Source of the DNA: Kiritimatiellia bacterium
GTDB taxonomy: Bacteria; Verrucomicrobiota; Kiritimatiellia; RFP12; UBA1067
DNA: 34,380 nt
NCBI GenBank assembly: GCA_017395505.1
Contig: JAFPUH010000016.1
Coordinates: 1 to 34,380 of the forward strand
Direction of reading: 5' to 3'
The translations under genes were made by a program, and so were the position numbers. Positions 6,330-15,438 of this stretch are shown here, in pieces. A model generated the notes under the pieces. That model searched no databases and was not told where the DNA came from. It saw nothing but the letters and a program-made list of their open reading frames with translations. Within the stretch, counting starts at the first letter, position 1; each line of letters opens with the position of its first letter.

Positions 6330-8045
6330 ATGAAGTGGACTAAGACGCTGATCCAGACGCTCAGGGAGAATCCCGGGGACGCCGAGATCGATTCGCACAA
6401 GCTGCTCATGCGTGCCGGACTCGCGAGGAAGGTGGCGGCCGGGCTTTACGCCTATCTGCCGCTCGGCATGCGTGTTTTGAGGAAGATCCAGCAGATCGTC
6501 CGCGAGGAGATGGACCGAGCCGGGGCACAGGAGATCGTGACCCCCGTGCTGCAGCCCTCTGAACTTTGGCGCACGACCGGTCGTTGGGATACGATGGGCC
6601 CGAACATGTTCAAGCTGCGCGACAGGGCCGAGCACGAGTTCGCTCTCGGACCGACCGCCGAGGAGGTCTTCACCGACATCGCAAAGGGGGTCGTAAGCTC
6701 GTACCGCCAGCTGCCGCTCACCATCTACCAGATGCAGTGGAAGTTCCGCGACGAGACGCGTCCAAGGTTCGGCCTGATGCGCTCGAAGGAGTTCCTGATG
6801 AAGGATGCTTATTCCTTCGACGTCGATGCGGAGGGCGCGGACAAGAGCTACTGGACGATGTACCACGCCTACGAGAAGATATTCTCGCGCTGCGGACTAA
6901 AGGCCGTGCCGGTCCAGGCAGACGGCGGCGACATGGGCGACAGCCTTACGCACGAATTCCACGTTCTCGCCGACGCCGGAGAGGACGGCATCGCGTGGTG
7001 CGAACACTGCGGATACGCGGCGAATCTCGAGAAGGCGGAGCGCTCTGCAGCCGCGCCTAAGGCCGCGGAGTGTGCGGCTGAGCCTGCCGAGGTTGCGACG
7101 CCCGACGCCAAGACCATCGAGCAGGTTGCGAAGTTCATGGGGCTTTCGGCTGATGCGTTCGTGAAGAGCCTCGTGTATGTGGCCGACGGCAAGCCCGTTA
7201 TGGTTTGCGTGCCTGGCGACCGCGACGTGAACGACGTCAAGCTGAAGCGCTTTTTGGGCGCGAAGTCCGTCGCACTCGCCGATTTTGACACGGTCCTTGC
7301 GGCGACTGGCGCGAACGCAGGGTTCGTGGGCCCCGTAAAGCCGGCCGACGCCAATCTAAGGATCGTCGCCGACATCTCGCTGAAGGGTGCTTCGGGATGT
7401 ATCGTCGGCGCGAACAAGGACGGCTACCATCTGCGCGATGTGGGCCTCACCCGCGATACCAAGCTTCAGGACGGGGATTTTGCGGATCTCGTCGTCGTGC
7501 AGGCGGGCGACATCTGTCCTCACTGCGGAAGGCCGCTCGCCATCAAGCGCGGCATCGAGGTCGGGCAGGTCTTCAAGCTCGGCACGAAGTATACCGACGC
7601 GTTCAAGGCTGTCTACAAGAACGACAAGCTTGAAGAGAAGACGATGATAATGGGTTGCTACGGCGTCGGCGTCAGCCGCACGCTGCAGGCGATAATCGAG
7701 CAGAGCCACGACAAGGACGGAATAATCTGGCCGTCTTCAGTCGCGCCCTACCAGGTTGTCGTCGAGCTGCTCGATCCGGACCAGCCGGAGGTCGTCAAGA
7801 TCGCCGAGGACATCGAATCGGCGCTCGAGGCTTCGGGAGTGGACGTGATCGTCGACGACAGGCCGGAGAGACCGGGAGTCAAGTTCAAGGACGCCGATTT
7901 GATAGGCTTCCCGGTGCGTGTCGTGGTCGGCGCAAAGGGTCTCGCCAACGGTGGCGTCGAGATAAAGCTGCGCAGCGAAGACAAGTCCCAGGCGCGCATT
8001 GTGGCGCCTGATGCCGCTGTCGAGGCCGTGCGCTCGATTCTCTGA
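6330..8045 (+). CDS. proS: Prolyl-tRNA synthetase (bacterial type with editing domain)
   Basis: The 571-residue enzyme activates proline in the cytoplasm. The N-terminal catalytic part contains GLYAYLPLGMRVLRKI, LGPTAEEVFTDI and the motif 2 region KFRDETRPRFGLMRSKEF. The insertion at about 225-385 is the YbaK-like editing domain that clears mischarged Ala-tRNA-Pro. The catalytic part resumes with YGVGVSRTLQAIIEQSHD (motif 3), and the C-terminal anticodon-binding domain follows (QVVVELLD, DDRPERPGVKFKDADLIG). The ATG at 6330 is chosen because GGAGGTG lies 5 nt upstream and the product then starts MKWTKTLIQTLRENP, as in the family; the open frame extends upstream only through the serS 3' end. 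Confidence 0.98.
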   Translation: MKWTKTLIQTLRENPGDAEIDSHKLLMRAGLARKVAAGLYAYLPLGMRVLRKIQQIVREEMDRAGAQEIVTPVLQPSELWRTTGRWDTMGPNMFKLRDRAEHEFALGPTAEEVFTDIAKGVVSSYRQLPLTIYQMQWKFRDETRPRFGLMRSKEFLMKDAYSFDVDAEGADKSYWTMYHAYEKIFSRCGLKAVPVQADGGDMGDSLTHEFHVLADAGEDGIAWCEHCGYAANLEKAERSAAAPKAAECAAEPAEVATPDAKTIEQVAKFMGLSADAFVKSLVYVADGKPVMVCVPGDRDVNDVKLKRFLGAKSVALADFDTVLAATGANAGFVGPVKPADANLRIVADISLKGASGCIVGANKDGYHLRDVGLTRDTKLQDGDFADLVVVQAGDICPHCGRPLAIKRGIEVGQVFKLGTKYTDAFKAVYKNDKLEEKTMIMGCYGVGVSRTLQAIIEQSHDKDGIIWPSSVAPYQVVVELLDPDQPEVVKIAEDIESALEASGVDVIVDDRPERPGVKFKDADLIGFPVRVVVGAKGLANGGVEIKLRSEDKSQARIVAPDAAVEAVRSIL

Positions 8046-8056
8046 CACATTACCGC

Positions 8057-8085
8057 TTGCGGAATTTCTGAATTTGTAGTATACT
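8057..8085 (+). promoter_or_regulatory. Promoter of the TPR-Exb gene run
   Basis: TTGCGG (8057-8062), a 17-nt spacer and TATACT (8080-8085) form a normal sigma-70-type promoter. Only 9 nt separate the -10 from ATG 8095, so the transcript would be nearly leaderless. It is the only promoter-like signal seen ahead of the long gene run to 21229. Confidence 0.6.
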
Positions 8086-8094
8086 TCAACCATC

Positions 8095-11000
8095 ATGAGT
8101 TCCAAGCTAGCACACGTTTTGGGTTGCGCAGCAGTTGCGGTCGCTCCGATTGCGGCTGTTTTCGCGCAAGAAGTGCAGTCACCTGCTTCGGGAGCTCCCG
8201 CAGAGGGAGCGCCAGCAGAAGAGGCGCCTCAGGTTGACGAGGCTCTTGAGTTCGAGATATCCTTCGTCGAACAGCTGATCAGCTGGGGCTATCCCGACAT
8301 AGCCGAGCCGGTGATTGCGGAGACCAAGGCCAAATGGCCGGAGTCAGAGGCGAGGTTCTTCGCGATAGAGATTCGCGGCATGCTGTCGCTCGGCAGGTTC
8401 GACGAGGCCGAGAAGAAGATCGCCGCGCTGCCAGACCGCAAGAGCGCGAAGTACTGGGCGGCGAGGCTGGAGGTGGCGAACAACTACTTCGGCCGCAACC
8501 AGAAGGAGGAGTGCATCAAGATCTACGACGAGTTCTTTGCGGCGTTCCCAAAACCGCCCAAGGGGCTCGAGAAGTTCTACGTCGACGCTGGCTACGCCTA
8601 CGGCCAGATACTTTCGCAGGCCAAGAACTACGACAAGGCGTCCGATATGTACGGCAAGCTTCTGCCCAACCTCAAGGGCAAGGAGTGGCTTTCGCTCGCG
8701 ACGGAATACTGCGATCTTCTGATGCGTGTCGCCGAGAACTGCACCGAGAAGGAGAAGGCGAAGCGCGACGGGGCGCTCGGCATCGTCTCCAAGACGGTCG
8801 ACAAGCTGATCGAGCAGAGCCTCGAGAACGAGAACGCCGTCCTTTTCGGGCGCGCGATCGGCATGAAGGCCCACATGGAGCAGCTCAAGGGCAACATCAA
8901 GCGCGCCAACCTGATCATAGAGGAGTTCCAGGAGGATCTCGAGAGCATCGACGACCAGATCCGCGAGGCCGATCCCGAAGGCAGGCTGGGGCTTCTCAAG
9001 ATTTCGCCGCTACCCGAGGTCATGTACCTTCAGGCGAAGATGCTCTGGGAGGAGGCGCAGAAGGAGTATTCCAAGCCCAAGCGCGACGACGAGCTCATAA
9101 AGGGCTATATGTTCGGCGAGAAGGACGAGAGCGGCGCGCGCGACGGAAAGGGCGCGTTCAACCTGTCCATCTCGGTCTTCACGCGCTTCGAGATGTCGCC
9201 CTGGGCGCCTCTCGCCGGCGAGATGTCGGAGGAGGTGCGCAAGTTCGCCGAGGAGAAGTACGGCGCGAAGATCAAGACGAAGGTCACGGCAGAGGATATC
9301 GCGCGCGTCAGGGCCGCGCAGTTCAAGTCCGCCAAAGAGAAGTACATGGCCCAGGAGTTCCTCGAGGCGATTGCGGACTACATGGAGGTCTTGTCGAAGT
9401 ATCCTGAGATACAGGAGTCCGTGCCGGCTGTACAGAACGTGATCTACAGCTATCTGGACGCGATGAACGACGAGAAGAACCCCGAAGTCAAGGCGGAGTA
9501 CCGCGACAATGCGGACGCGATCGAGGGCTATCTGGCCGAGCGTTTCGCCGGCAACCGCGACAATGTCATCATGACCACGGCAGGCGACGCCGTCCTCGCG
9601 TGCGCCGCAAAAGAAATCGAGCGCGGCGAGCTTGAGAGGGCGGACCGGCTCTTTACATGGTTTGTCACGAACTACCGCCGCCACGTGAAGGCCGCGTCGA
9701 TCGCGGCCGGCAAGGGCGGTGAGCTGGGCAAGGCCGGCAAGCTCGAGGAGTCGATGCGCTACTGGGGCTATGTCGAGAAGTACTACACCAACTCGACCTA
9801 CTATGCCGTCGCGCTGCTTCAGCTGGCCCAGGCCAACGAAAAGCTGGGCAACCGCGAGGAGGCCAAGCGCTACTATCGCGCCTATCTGCCTGTCGAGACG
9901 TCGATAGCGAACAAGGGTGTCGCCAACATGCAGCTCGCGCAGATGTACCAGAAGGACGGTATGGACATACTGACAGGCAGCGAGACGAACGAGACCGAAG
10001 AGGCCCAGAACGCCGAACTGAAGAAGGGGATGGTCCAGATCATCAACGCCATCAAGCAGTTCCAAGACCTCGCCAAGCAGGCGGAGGAGGGGATGGGCGA
10101 TACGCGGCTCGGCGAGGGCGAGCGCAAGACCCTGGGCGAGCTCAGGGAGGCGTCGCTGTTCCTGGCCGGGCAGTGCCGCGGGCGCCTTGGCCAGAGCCTG
10201 AAGAAGTTCGGGCGCACGGAGCTGGGCGACAAGCAGATGCTCGAGTCGGCTTCGGCCTACGATGCGTACGTGACGGCGTATCCGCAGGGCAAGTACGCCA
10301 AGGCGGCTTACGTGCAGCAGGGCACGATCTACACGGCGCTCGGTCAGATGGACAAGTCGAAGGAGGCGCTCGACAGGCTTTCTCGCGCCTTCCCCGATTC
10401 CGATGAGGCGAAGAACGCGAAGCCGCATCTCGCGAAGTCGCTCATCGAAATGGGTATGAAGCGCGAGGGCACCGACATCTACGCAGAGATGCTGAGGACG
10501 GATGGCGCGTACTCCGCCCAGCAGTTCCTTGCGGCTGGCGAGGCTCTCATCGACGCGAAGAGCTGGGATCTCGCGAACCAGGCCTTTGAGCGCGCCATCA
10601 GGCTCGCCGGAAACGAGTTCCCCGCGACGGTGGCCCGCGCACGTCTGGGCCAGGCGAAGAGCGCATACAAGCAGGGCTCGCTCGCCGAGGCCCGCGAATC
10701 GCTCGACCAGTTCCTCAACGATCCCAAGATGTCCAAGATGGCCATCGCGGCCGATGCGAACTTCCTGCTTGTGCAGGTCGCGAGCGACCAGGGCCGCACC
10801 GAGCAGGACGCCACGATGCGCAGCAAGTACTTCGGAGCAGCCATCGGCGCGCTCAAGAAGGTGCGTACCTACTGGGCCAAGAAGGAGCAGTGGGAGCAGG
10901 ACAAGCTCGACCTGATGTCCGGCAACGTGCTGATCGACCGTATGAAGGCCGAGGAGTCGATGAACCTCGCGGAGGAGGCGAGGGAGACTTGCGGACGTGC

Positions 11001-11328
11001 CGCGTCGACCTTCCAGGTGTTCATCCAGGCGCACGGCGTAACGCCGGAGCATCCGATAGACAAGATGTCGCCCGGCGAGCTCGAGAACCTCGAGACGGCG
11101 TATGCGAAGATGATTCCGCTGTTCACGAAGATGGGCGCCGATCAGGCCGACCGCGTCATAAAATTCGGTCAGGAGTATCTTGAGCTCTTCCCGAACGGAA
11201 AGAACAAGACGGAGATCGTGAACTGCATGAACCAGGCGAAGGCGGACCTGCCGGGCGGCGGAGCGGTCGAGGTGCCGGCTGCAGCGCCGGTCGAGGCGCC
11301 TGCGCCTGTAGAAGAGGCCGCCGAGTGA
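8095..11328 (+). CDS. Large exported tetratricopeptide-repeat protein of the Exb cluster
   Basis: The 1077-residue protein starts with a signal peptide (hydrophobic core to about residue 25, GAVFAQ-like end). A low-complexity Ala/Pro/Glu spacer follows, then about a thousand residues of helical repeats of TPR type. Repeat-like units include AIADYMEVLSKYPEIQ, SMRYWGYVEKYYTNSTYYAVALLQLAQ, YDAYVTAYPQGKYAKAAYVQQGTIYTALGQ and AREALD-type turns. The C-terminus is again Ala/Pro/Glu-rich (VPAAAPVEAPAPVEEAAE). It should be periplasmic and serve as a scaffold. It heads a run with a second repeat protein, ExbB and two ExbD, so it may organise an energised envelope complex. TPR is clear in style; exact repeat count and partner are not determined. 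Confidence 0.85.
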   Translation: MSSKLAHVLGCAAVAVAPIAAVFAQEVQSPASGAPAEGAPAEEAPQVDEALEFEISFVEQLISWGYPDIAEPVIAETKAKWPESEARFFAIEIRGMLSLGRFDEAEKKIAALPDRKSAKYWAARLEVANNYFGRNQKEECIKIYDEFFAAFPKPPKGLEKFYVDAGYAYGQILSQAKNYDKASDMYGKLLPNLKGKEWLSLATEYCDLLMRVAENCTEKEKAKRDGALGIVSKTVDKLIEQSLENENAVLFGRAIGMKAHMEQLKGNIKRANLIIEEFQEDLESIDDQIREADPEGRLGLLKISPLPEVMYLQAKMLWEEAQKEYSKPKRDDELIKGYMFGEKDESGARDGKGAFNLSISVFTRFEMSPWAPLAGEMSEEVRKFAEEKYGAKIKTKVTAEDIARVRAAQFKSAKEKYMAQEFLEAIADYMEVLSKYPEIQESVPAVQNVIYSYLDAMNDEKNPEVKAEYRDNADAIEGYLAERFAGNRDNVIMTTAGDAVLACAAKEIERGELERADRLFTWFVTNYRRHVKAASIAAGKGGELGKAGKLEESMRYWGYVEKYYTNSTYYAVALLQLAQANEKLGNREEAKRYYRAYLPVETSIANKGVANMQLAQMYQKDGMDILTGSETNETEEAQNAELKKGMVQIINAIKQFQDLAKQAEEGMGDTRLGEGERKTLGELREASLFLAGQCRGRLGQSLKKFGRTELGDKQMLESASAYDAYVTAYPQGKYAKAAYVQQGTIYTALGQMDKSKEALDRLSRAFPDSDEAKNAKPHLAKSLIEMGMKREGTDIYAEMLRTDGAYSAQQFLAAGEALIDAKSWDLANQAFERAIRLAGNEFPATVARARLGQAKSAYKQGSLAEARESLDQFLNDPKMSKMAIAADANFLLVQVASDQGRTEQDATMRSKYFGAAIGALKKVRTYWAKKEQWEQDKLDLMSGNVLIDRMKAEESMNLAEEARETCGRAASTFQVFIQAHGVTPEHPIDKMSPGELENLETAYAKMIPLFTKMGADQADRVIKFGQEYLELFPNGKNKTEIVNCMNQAKADLPGGGAVEVPAAAPVEAPAPVEEAAE

Positions 11329-11369
11329 CGCCAAAGACACAAACGCAAACAATTTAAGGAGAACAAACC

Positions 11370-12140
11370 ATGCGCAAAATTATGATGACGGTTCTGGCGG
11401 CTCTGGCTGCGACGGAACTAATGGCTATACAGGGCACGATCTCGACCGAGACCGACTCGAAGACGGGCGACATCAAGTGGCAGCCCCGCGCTAAAATATA
11501 CGTGCTTACGTACAAGAAGGGCAAGACCGATCTGCAGATGGAGTTTCCGCTCGCAGATGTGGTGAGCCTCGACATCGCAAAGCCCGCCGGTTACGACAAG
11601 GCCGTTTCGATGGTCGAGGGCGGACAGGGTGCGCAGGCGATTCCAGTGCTCTCGAAGATCGTCTCCGAGTACCGCATGCTCAAGTGGGACAAGCCGGCCG
11701 GTCGCTACCTCGCGCTCGCCTACATCGACGCCAACCAGGCACAGAAGGCATACGACCTCTGCCAGGAGATCATCCGCGAGAACAAAGAGGCCGCGTACAG
11801 CGGAGACCTTGCTGCGGCGTACTGGCAGTCGCTGCTGAAGCTCGGCAAGATGAACCAGCTCGAGCCGCTTCTCAAGAAGGCGGCCTCCAGCGGGGATCGT
11901 CCGGCATCAGCTGCGGCGCTCAACCTGCGCGGCGACATAATCGTCGCGAACGGCAACGGCTCGCCTGACGTCTACAAGTCGGCGCTTCGCGACGGATATC
12001 TGCGCGTGGCTCTCATGTACACCGATCAGGACTGCACACGCGAGCGTGCGGAGGGCATGCTCAAGGCCGCCAACTGCTTCGAGAAGCTTGGCCAGGCCGC
12101 GCGAGCCGAGCGCCTGAGGAACCAGGCCAAGGAGCTTTGA
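11370..12140 (+). CDS. Exported TPR-like protein of the Exb cluster
   Basis: This 256-residue protein has a probable signal peptide (MRKIMMTVLAALAATELMAI). A short beta-rich part comes next (QPRAKIYVLTYKKGKTDLQMEFPLADV), followed by helix-turn-helix repeats resembling TPRs: AIPVLSKIVSEYRMLKWDKPAGRYLALAYIDA, KAYDLCQEIIREN, AAYWQSLLKLGKMNQLEPLL and AANCFEKLGQAARAERL. The start is supported by AAGGAG 8 nt upstream. It sits between the large TPR gene and exbB, and probably works with them in the periplasm. The family is not recognised beyond the repeat style. Confidence 0.7.
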   Translation: MRKIMMTVLAALAATELMAIQGTISTETDSKTGDIKWQPRAKIYVLTYKKGKTDLQMEFPLADVVSLDIAKPAGYDKAVSMVEGGQGAQAIPVLSKIVSEYRMLKWDKPAGRYLALAYIDANQAQKAYDLCQEIIRENKEAAYSGDLAAAYWQSLLKLGKMNQLEPLLKKAASSGDRPASAAALNLRGDIIVANGNGSPDVYKSALRDGYLRVALMYTDQDCTRERAEGMLKAANCFEKLGQAARAERLRNQAKEL

Positions 12141-12197
12141 TATTTCACGAACCAAACCAAACACAACACTCACGAACTTAACTAAGGAACAAACACA

Positions 12198-13007
12198 ATG
12201 CACAAGATTAGAAAATCGTTGATGGCTGCAGCGGTCCTCGTCGGAACCTGCGTAGCACCTATGGCTGCTCTCACCTCGTTCGGTCAGGAGTTGACCGACG
12301 CAGACGGCAATGCTGTCGAAAGCAACGCCGCAAGCTCGAAGTCCGGCGGCGGATTCTACGAGATCGTGTTCGGTTCGGGTTTCGTCGGTACGATGCTCTG
12401 GTTCGTGCTCTTCGGCGATGGCGCTCTCGCAATCTACTTCTCGATCGACAGCGCGATCCTCATCAAGCCCGAGCGCCTCATGCCCAAGAAGCTCATCGAC
12501 GGCGTCCAGGCCGCGATGGCCGAGGGCGATGTCGTCAAGGCCATGCAGATCTGCGAGGCCAACCCCTCCGCAATGAGCTCGATCGTGATGGCTGCGTTCC
12601 AGCACATCGAAGAGGGCTTCGAGGCCATCCAGGAAGCCGTCACGGCCGCTTCGGACCTCGAGCAGGAGAAGATACAGCAGCGTCTGAACTGGATTTCGGT
12701 CTGCGGCAACCTCGGACCGTCCTGCGGCCTTCTCGGTACGGTGCAAGGCATGATCTTGACGTTCCAGGCCCTGGCTTCGGGCGGCGCTGGCGACGCTTCG
12801 GCTCTCGCCAACTCGATCGGACAGGCTCTGTGGACGACCGCCGGCGGCCTTATCGTGTCCATTCCCTCCATCACCGCGTTCTACTCGCTGCGTAACAAGG
12901 CCAACCGCCTCATCCTTCGCATGACGGCCGTTACGATGGAGCTTCTGAACGGACTTCGCAACGTCTCCGTTGATGCTGGCGAAGAGGGCGTAGAGGAAAT
13001 GGCCTGA
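12198..13007 (+). CDS. MotA/TolQ/ExbB-family proton channel subunit
   Basis: The 269-residue protein belongs to the ExbB/TolQ family, the proton-conducting part of inner-membrane motors that energise outer-membrane processes. It has an extra N-terminal signal-like segment (to about residue 30), then the first membrane helix (about 58-80, GTMLWFVLFGDGALAIYF), a cytoplasmic loop rich in charged helices, and the conserved pair of helices: LGPSCGLLGTVQGMILTFQAL (about 172-192) and ALWTTAGGLIVSIPSITAFY. The GLLGTVxGM and TTAGGLxxSIP motifs are diagnostic. Two exbD genes follow directly. A G-poor, CA-rich leader with a weak AAGGA precedes it. Confidence 0.95.
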   Translation: MHKIRKSLMAAAVLVGTCVAPMAALTSFGQELTDADGNAVESNAASSKSGGGFYEIVFGSGFVGTMLWFVLFGDGALAIYFSIDSAILIKPERLMPKKLIDGVQAAMAEGDVVKAMQICEANPSAMSSIVMAAFQHIEEGFEAIQEAVTAASDLEQEKIQQRLNWISVCGNLGPSCGLLGTVQGMILTFQALASGGAGDASALANSIGQALWTTAGGLIVSIPSITAFYSLRNKANRLILRMTAVTMELLNGLRNVSVDAGEEGVEEMA

Positions 13008-13019
13008 GGATTCTAGCCA

Positions 13020-13514
13020 ATGGCCAGAAAAGCACAGGAAAACCCCGCGCTCGACATGACGCCGATGATCGACGTCGTGTTCGAACTCATCATCTTCTTC
13101 GTCGTCACTCTGACCGAGGCGCAGAAGAAGGATGAGACGATCGAGCTCGAGGACGGGCAGCACGGAATCGTACTTGTGCCCGAAAACCTGCCGCCGACAC
13201 ACATGCAGATCGACATCGCGAGCCGTGACAAGGACGGGAAACCGTTGCCTAGGGCTCGAATCAGCATGGGTGACCGCGACATCACGCCCGATGAAATCGG
13301 CCGGCGCGTGAAGGAGAAGTACCGCAAGATAGGCGAATTTCCGGTGCTCATTCGCGCCGACTACGACGTTCGCCACGAAGCGGTCGCTCGTGTAATGAAT
13401 GCCTGCACGGCGAACGGAATCTGGAAGATATCGTTCATGGCCATCGCCGAGGACAAGACGTCCAAGCCTGGCAACCCGGGCAGGCCCAACTTGAGCAGGC
13501 TCAAGAGAAGGTGA
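13020..13514 (+). CDS. ExbD/TolR-family protein, first copy
   Basis: The 164-residue protein carries the family's N-terminal membrane helix with the essential Asp: ALDMTPMIDVVFELIIFFVV, Asp18 being the proton-path residue. A periplasmic domain follows, ending in a basic tail (SRLKRR). It lies 12 bp after exbB and 7 bp before a second, shorter exbD copy that shares the same first 30 residues almost word for word (RKxQENPALDMTPMIDVVFE). The pair probably assembles as unlike subunits on the ExbB channel. Confidence 0.94.
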   Translation: MARKAQENPALDMTPMIDVVFELIIFFVVTLTEAQKKDETIELEDGQHGIVLVPENLPPTHMQIDIASRDKDGKPLPRARISMGDRDITPDEIGRRVKEKYRKIGEFPVLIRADYDVRHEAVARVMNACTANGIWKISFMAIAEDKTSKPGNPGRPNLSRLKRR

Positions 13515-13521
13515 GGTTCTG

Positions 13522-13932
13522 ATGGCACGTAAACCTCAAGAGAACCCCGCTCTCGACATGACGCCCATGATTGACGTCGTGTTCGAGCTGATCATCTTCT
13601 TCGTCGTAACGATCAAGCAGGAGGACCTGTTCTCGTCGCTGAACGCAAACCGTCCGGCGCCGGCTTCCAGCTCCTCCAGCTCGAGCGAGTCCGACACGAC
13701 GGTGACGATCGAGATTGGCAGGGGCCGTGACGCAAACGGCATAATCGTCTACAACAAGCGCGCGAAGCGTCTCCAGGAGCTCGACAACGATCTCAGGGAT
13801 GTCGCCCGCACTTCGAAGAAGACGCCAATCATCATCAAGTGCGCAGTCGATTCGCCCCACAAGGCGCTCGTCGACGTGCTCGACACCTGCTACCGCCACG
13901 AGCTGTTCAGCGTGAGTGTGTTCACGCTATAG
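13522..13932 (+). CDS. ExbD/TolR-family protein, second copy
   Basis: This 136-residue ExbD paralogue again opens with ALDMTPMIDVVFELIIFFVV. Its periplasmic domain differs from the first copy: a Ser-rich linker (ASSSSSSSESDT) is followed by TVTIEIGRGRDANGIIVYNKRA and TPIIIKCAVDSPHKALVDVLDTCYRHELFSVSVFTL, the common ExbD fold. GGTGAGG precedes the ATG. It probably arose by duplication of the neighbour. Confidence 0.94.
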   Translation: MARKPQENPALDMTPMIDVVFELIIFFVVTIKQEDLFSSLNANRPAPASSSSSSSESDTTVTIEIGRGRDANGIIVYNKRAKRLQELDNDLRDVARTSKKTPIIIKCAVDSPHKALVDVLDTCYRHELFSVSVFTL

Positions 13933-13959
13933 CATGCGGCGCAACGGAGGATTTGACAC

Positions 13960-15432
13960 ATGAGTGAAGAATACGAGAACGAAGTCGAGGAGATGGGCGA
14001 AGAGCTCTCTGCCGAAGAACTTTTCGAACAGCACAGGCTGGAGATCGAAGAGCGCTTTGAGGAGAAGGGCTTCTTCAAGCGTCTCATCGACATGTTCGCC
14101 GGGCTTTCGAAGCCCCGCAGTTCGCGCGAGTACAAGATCGCCCGCGTCGAGCTTCAGCGTCTCGCGGCTCCGCTTCTGGCCATACTTCTGCCGACGCTCG
14201 GCATCATCGTGCTGATCGTCGTAACTGCCGTCACAGGGCAGTCGAAGGAAGTGATCCAGATCGAGGTAGCACGCGCACAAGACGATCAGGAGGAGCTGAC
14301 CGAGGAAGTCGAACCGGAGCCCGAGGAGATCGATATGACACAGGATATTGACGTCTCGGTAGATGTGCAGGTCGATGTGCCAAACGTGCAGACCGAGGTG
14401 ACGTCCGCTTCTGAATCTCCCGGCGGCGAGCCTGACACTGTCATGGCTGCGCCCAGCCCAGTCACGATGTCGAACATCAAGGGTTCGCCCAAGCTTCGCG
14501 GACTCGGTGATGGCGACGGTGGCGGATTCGGTACGCAGATCAAGGCCGGAAAGGTTCAGGACCTCGAGGGTGCCTTGATAGGTGCTATCATCGACATGAA
14601 GACCGTGCACGACCCCGACAATCCCAAGGGCAAGGACCTCGGATACAACGGCGTCAAGGATTTTGCCGAACGCTGCAAGATCTGCATCAAGGGCAACTTT
14701 TCCGATGATGCGTGCAAGCATGTCCGCAAGCTTCAGAAGCGCGTTGCTATGAACAATCTCTTCATCAAGCCGCAGCGTGCCGAGGCCGGGCCCGCCGCAT
14801 TCGGAGTGGGAGACATCGTTGAGCCCAAGGGCTGGCTCGTCTACTATGTCGGCGAAATAACGCCGACCGAAAAGGCTCGCTACCGTTTCTGGGGCTACTA
14901 CGACGACTATCTGCTCATCCGCATCAACGGCAAGGTCGTATACGAGTACGTCTGGCCCTGCAAGACGGTCGGCAATGCCGGTCTCTGTACCGGATGGAAG
15001 CCCGAACCCGACTCTGCCAAGCTGCTTGGAAAGTACAACTCCTCCCAGATGTACACGGGCCTTGCGCCCAGCGACTGGTGGGAGGCGCGCCCGGGCCAGA
15101 AGCTGAAGCTCGAGATCGCCATCTCGGAAACTGCCGGCGGCTGGACCGGCGGACTTCTCTGCATCGAGAAGGAGGGCGAGGAGTATCCCATGCATAAGGG
15201 TCAGCCTGTCTTCCCGATTTTCTCGACCCGCAAGGTGTCCCTCAAGGATATCGAAAGGTTCGAGAACTACTGCAGCGGCAAGGGCGAGGACGGCAAGAAC
15301 CCACATCGCAACAAGGACTACCTGATCGGGACCGAGAAGATTCCCTTGTTCAATTCGCGCAAGACCGGCAAGTCTTCGGGCGGAAAGAAGAAGGCGAACA
15401 AGAAGCAGGTTGACGTAGAGGTGGATATTTAA
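13960..15432 (+). CDS. TonB/TolA-position membrane protein with PA14-like outer domain
   Basis: This 490-residue protein occupies the place where tonB or tolA is usually found. An acidic, helical cytoplasmic part (1-60) precedes a single membrane helix (about 69-93, APLLAILLPTLGIIVLIVV). An acidic Glu/Pro/Asp-rich linker (105-145) and a Gly-rich stretch (GLGDGDGGGFG, 181-191) reminiscent of TonB-type linkers follow. The outer part contains four Cys between 239 and 252 and later positions, then a PA14-like sandwich at about 275-400 (GWLVYYVGEI, ARYRFWGYYDDYLLIRINGK). The tail is Lys-rich. No TonB C-terminal box is recognised. It may be the output arm of the ExbB/ExbD motor, with a carbohydrate-binding or scaffold role; this is inference from position and fold style. 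Confidence 0.72.
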   Translation: MSEEYENEVEEMGEELSAEELFEQHRLEIEERFEEKGFFKRLIDMFAGLSKPRSSREYKIARVELQRLAAPLLAILLPTLGIIVLIVVTAVTGQSKEVIQIEVARAQDDQEELTEEVEPEPEEIDMTQDIDVSVDVQVDVPNVQTEVTSASESPGGEPDTVMAAPSPVTMSNIKGSPKLRGLGDGDGGGFGTQIKAGKVQDLEGALIGAIIDMKTVHDPDNPKGKDLGYNGVKDFAERCKICIKGNFSDDACKHVRKLQKRVAMNNLFIKPQRAEAGPAAFGVGDIVEPKGWLVYYVGEITPTEKARYRFWGYYDDYLLIRINGKVVYEYVWPCKTVGNAGLCTGWKPEPDSAKLLGKYNSSQMYTGLAPSDWWEARPGQKLKLEIAISETAGGWTGGLLCIEKEGEEYPMHKGQPVFPIFSTRKVSLKDIERFENYCSGKGEDGKNPHRNKDYLIGTEKIPLFNSRKTGKSSGGKKKANKKQVDVEVDI

Positions 15433-15438
15433 GGCAGG

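Noticed and set aside
9010..11352. 780-residue ORF antisense to the TPR gene
   Set aside because: The sense frame has a signal peptide and repeat pattern; the antisense product is Arg/Leu-rich low-complexity, as expected from the mirror of GC-biased codons.
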